The notes under the pieces were generated by a model, which was not told the origin of the DNA, did no database searches, and saw nothing but the letters and a program-made list of their open reading frames with translations. DNA of 64,000 nt from Endomicrobiales bacterium (GTDB lineage Bacteria; Elusimicrobiota; Endomicrobiia; Endomicrobiales; JAFGIL01). Of the stretch, positions 63,481 to 64,000 are shown in pieces (within the stretch, counting starts at the first letter, position 1; the number at the start of each line of letters is the position of its first letter). A program made the translations under genes and the position numbers. Where the stretch lies: the NCBI GenBank assembly GCA_016929635.1, contig JAFGIL010000056.1, positions 1 through 64,000 of the forward strand, in the 5' to 3' direction.

Positions 63481-63520
63481 ATAACCAAACTGTTACATTA
63501 GATTATAACAATTTGGTTAT
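63481..63520 (-). terminator. Terminator-like hairpin after the right-edge gene
   Basis: Arms ATAACCAAA/TTTGGTTAT with inner TGTTA/TAACA around a short loop; a T-rich stretch (TTTATTTG) follows on the minus strand. It separates the truncated gene at 63556 from the next operon. Confidence 0.65.
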
Positions 63521-63555
63521 TGCCTAAATGTTTATTCTGGCCTGAAAATATCAAC

Positions 63556-64000
63556 CTAGTCCTCGGATCCTTCCGTCAATTTGCCTATCTGCCCGGCTAG
63601 TTTTTGCGCTACTGCTATAACTATGTCCGGAGTTGCAACTAAATCCAGGTTGCCCCGGGTAAAGAAATCCTCTCCCGCATTGGCACCCTGTGTGTAACGG
63701 CAAAATACTATTTGTTCTCCTGCAACCTTCTTCATTAATGTAAAAGGGTTCTCATTTGAGTTTGCAAAATCATCCAGATTTAAAATATTACCACTATTAT
63801 TTATCGTATAACCTTCAGTCCACAAGCTTACATATTTCACGTCGCTCGGATTGTCCTCATCATATATTTTAATCTGCGGGCTCTTTCCCCATGCCCATAA
63901 ATCACCGCTGTCGCTTCCGTCAGCATCATCTCCATCCAGCAGAACTCCGGTTAAACCTTCTGCTTCTCTGTCAGTGGAATCATAGTTTGGATCTACTTTA
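63556..64000 (-). CDS. Unidentified protein, C-terminal part (N-terminus beyond right edge)
   Basis: The frame is open from its stop at 63556 to the right edge, about 148 residues. An internal GTG at 63840 would give 94 residues, but the open frame continues upstream without stop, so this is the 3' end of a longer gene. The visible part is acidic (VLLDGDDADGSDSGDLW, YDEDNPSDV) and looks extracellular. No domain is recognised. Confidence 0.7.
   Translation of the reverse strand, partial: KVDPNYDSTDREAEGLTGVLLDGDDADGSDSGDLWAWGKSPQIKIYDEDNPSDVKYVSLWTEGYTINNSGNILNLDDFANSNENPFTLMKKVAGEQIVFCRYTQGANAGEDFFTRGNLDLVATPDIVIAVAQKLAGQIGKLTEGSED

Noticed and set aside
63556..63840. A complete 94-residue gene starting at the GTG at 63840
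   Set aside because: The frame continues open to the right edge; no ribosome binding site precedes the GTG, so it is an internal codon of a longer gene.

Overview
The window looks like a stretch of chromosome from an uncultivated, AT-leaning, diderm bacterium, probably an anaerobe. Outer-membrane-type proteins with signal peptides (PorV/OmpP1-like barrels, a TolC-like protein, lgt/lspA) indicate two membranes. A class I two-subunit fumarase, a malic enzyme, a phosphofructokinase with the PPi-type residue signature and a homocitrate/isopropylmalate/Re-citrate synthase-like enzyme fit anaerobic metabolism. The gene content resembles candidate phyla such as Omnitrophota, Elusimicrobiota or Firestonebacteria, but I cannot place it from the sequence alone. 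I count 63 protein genes, one tRNA, and no transposase, prophage or CRISPR array. All but one gene (a TolC-like protein at 21.8-23.2 kb) lie on the minus strand, so transcription runs from right to left.

Layout, left to right. 0-4.7 kb: a surface-protein operon with a strong promoter, holding a PorV-like barrel fused to TPR repeats, a small FlgD-Ig/T9SS-CTD-like secreted protein and a large fibronectin-III protein that runs off the left edge. 5.0-10.7 kb: a signalling block with an alternative sigma factor, a PhoB-type regulator, a protein of three receiver domains, a REC-GGDEF protein, a histidine kinase and a small membrane protein. 10.9-16.7 kb: a CAU tRNA, then housekeeping genes (phosphodiesterase, NifU, hotdog thioesterase, PPi-type PFK, aldolase, accA). 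16.7-21.6 kb: a HEAT-repeat protein, a zinc-ribbon membrane protein, a second kinase/regulator pair and the DRE-TIM synthase. 21.8-29.9 kb: the TolC-like gene, a short-looped FtsH, an OmpP1/FadL barrel, mfd and a double PC4-like protein.

29.9-44.8 kb carries the familiar gmk-rpoZ-coaC ... coaB-priA-def-fmt series. It is interrupted by a LemA/nucleotidyltransferase/TPM module that separates coaC from coaB, and by two GT-C-type membrane proteins. It continues into rluD-lgt-lspA. 44.9-51.1 kb: ileS, a HAMP-like membrane protein, mtnA, yggU, proC, yggS. 51.2-53.4 kb: groES-groEL with a consensus promoter and two CIRCE elements, one of which doubles as a terminator-like hairpin. 53.5-57.9 kb: a secreted protein, coaX, fumarase and malic enzyme. 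58-60.9 kb: a GspE/PilB ATPase with a GAF-HD-GYP protein. 61-64 kb: outer-membrane-like proteins, a second HAMP-like membrane protein and a truncated gene.

Seven short intergenic inverted-repeat elements, built from several different reiterated words, fill gaps between otherwise ordinary genes. They are the clearest structure not explained by the genes. Signal proteins are dense: two kinases, five proteins with receiver domains (seven receiver domains in all), and one protein each for making and breaking cyclic di-GMP.
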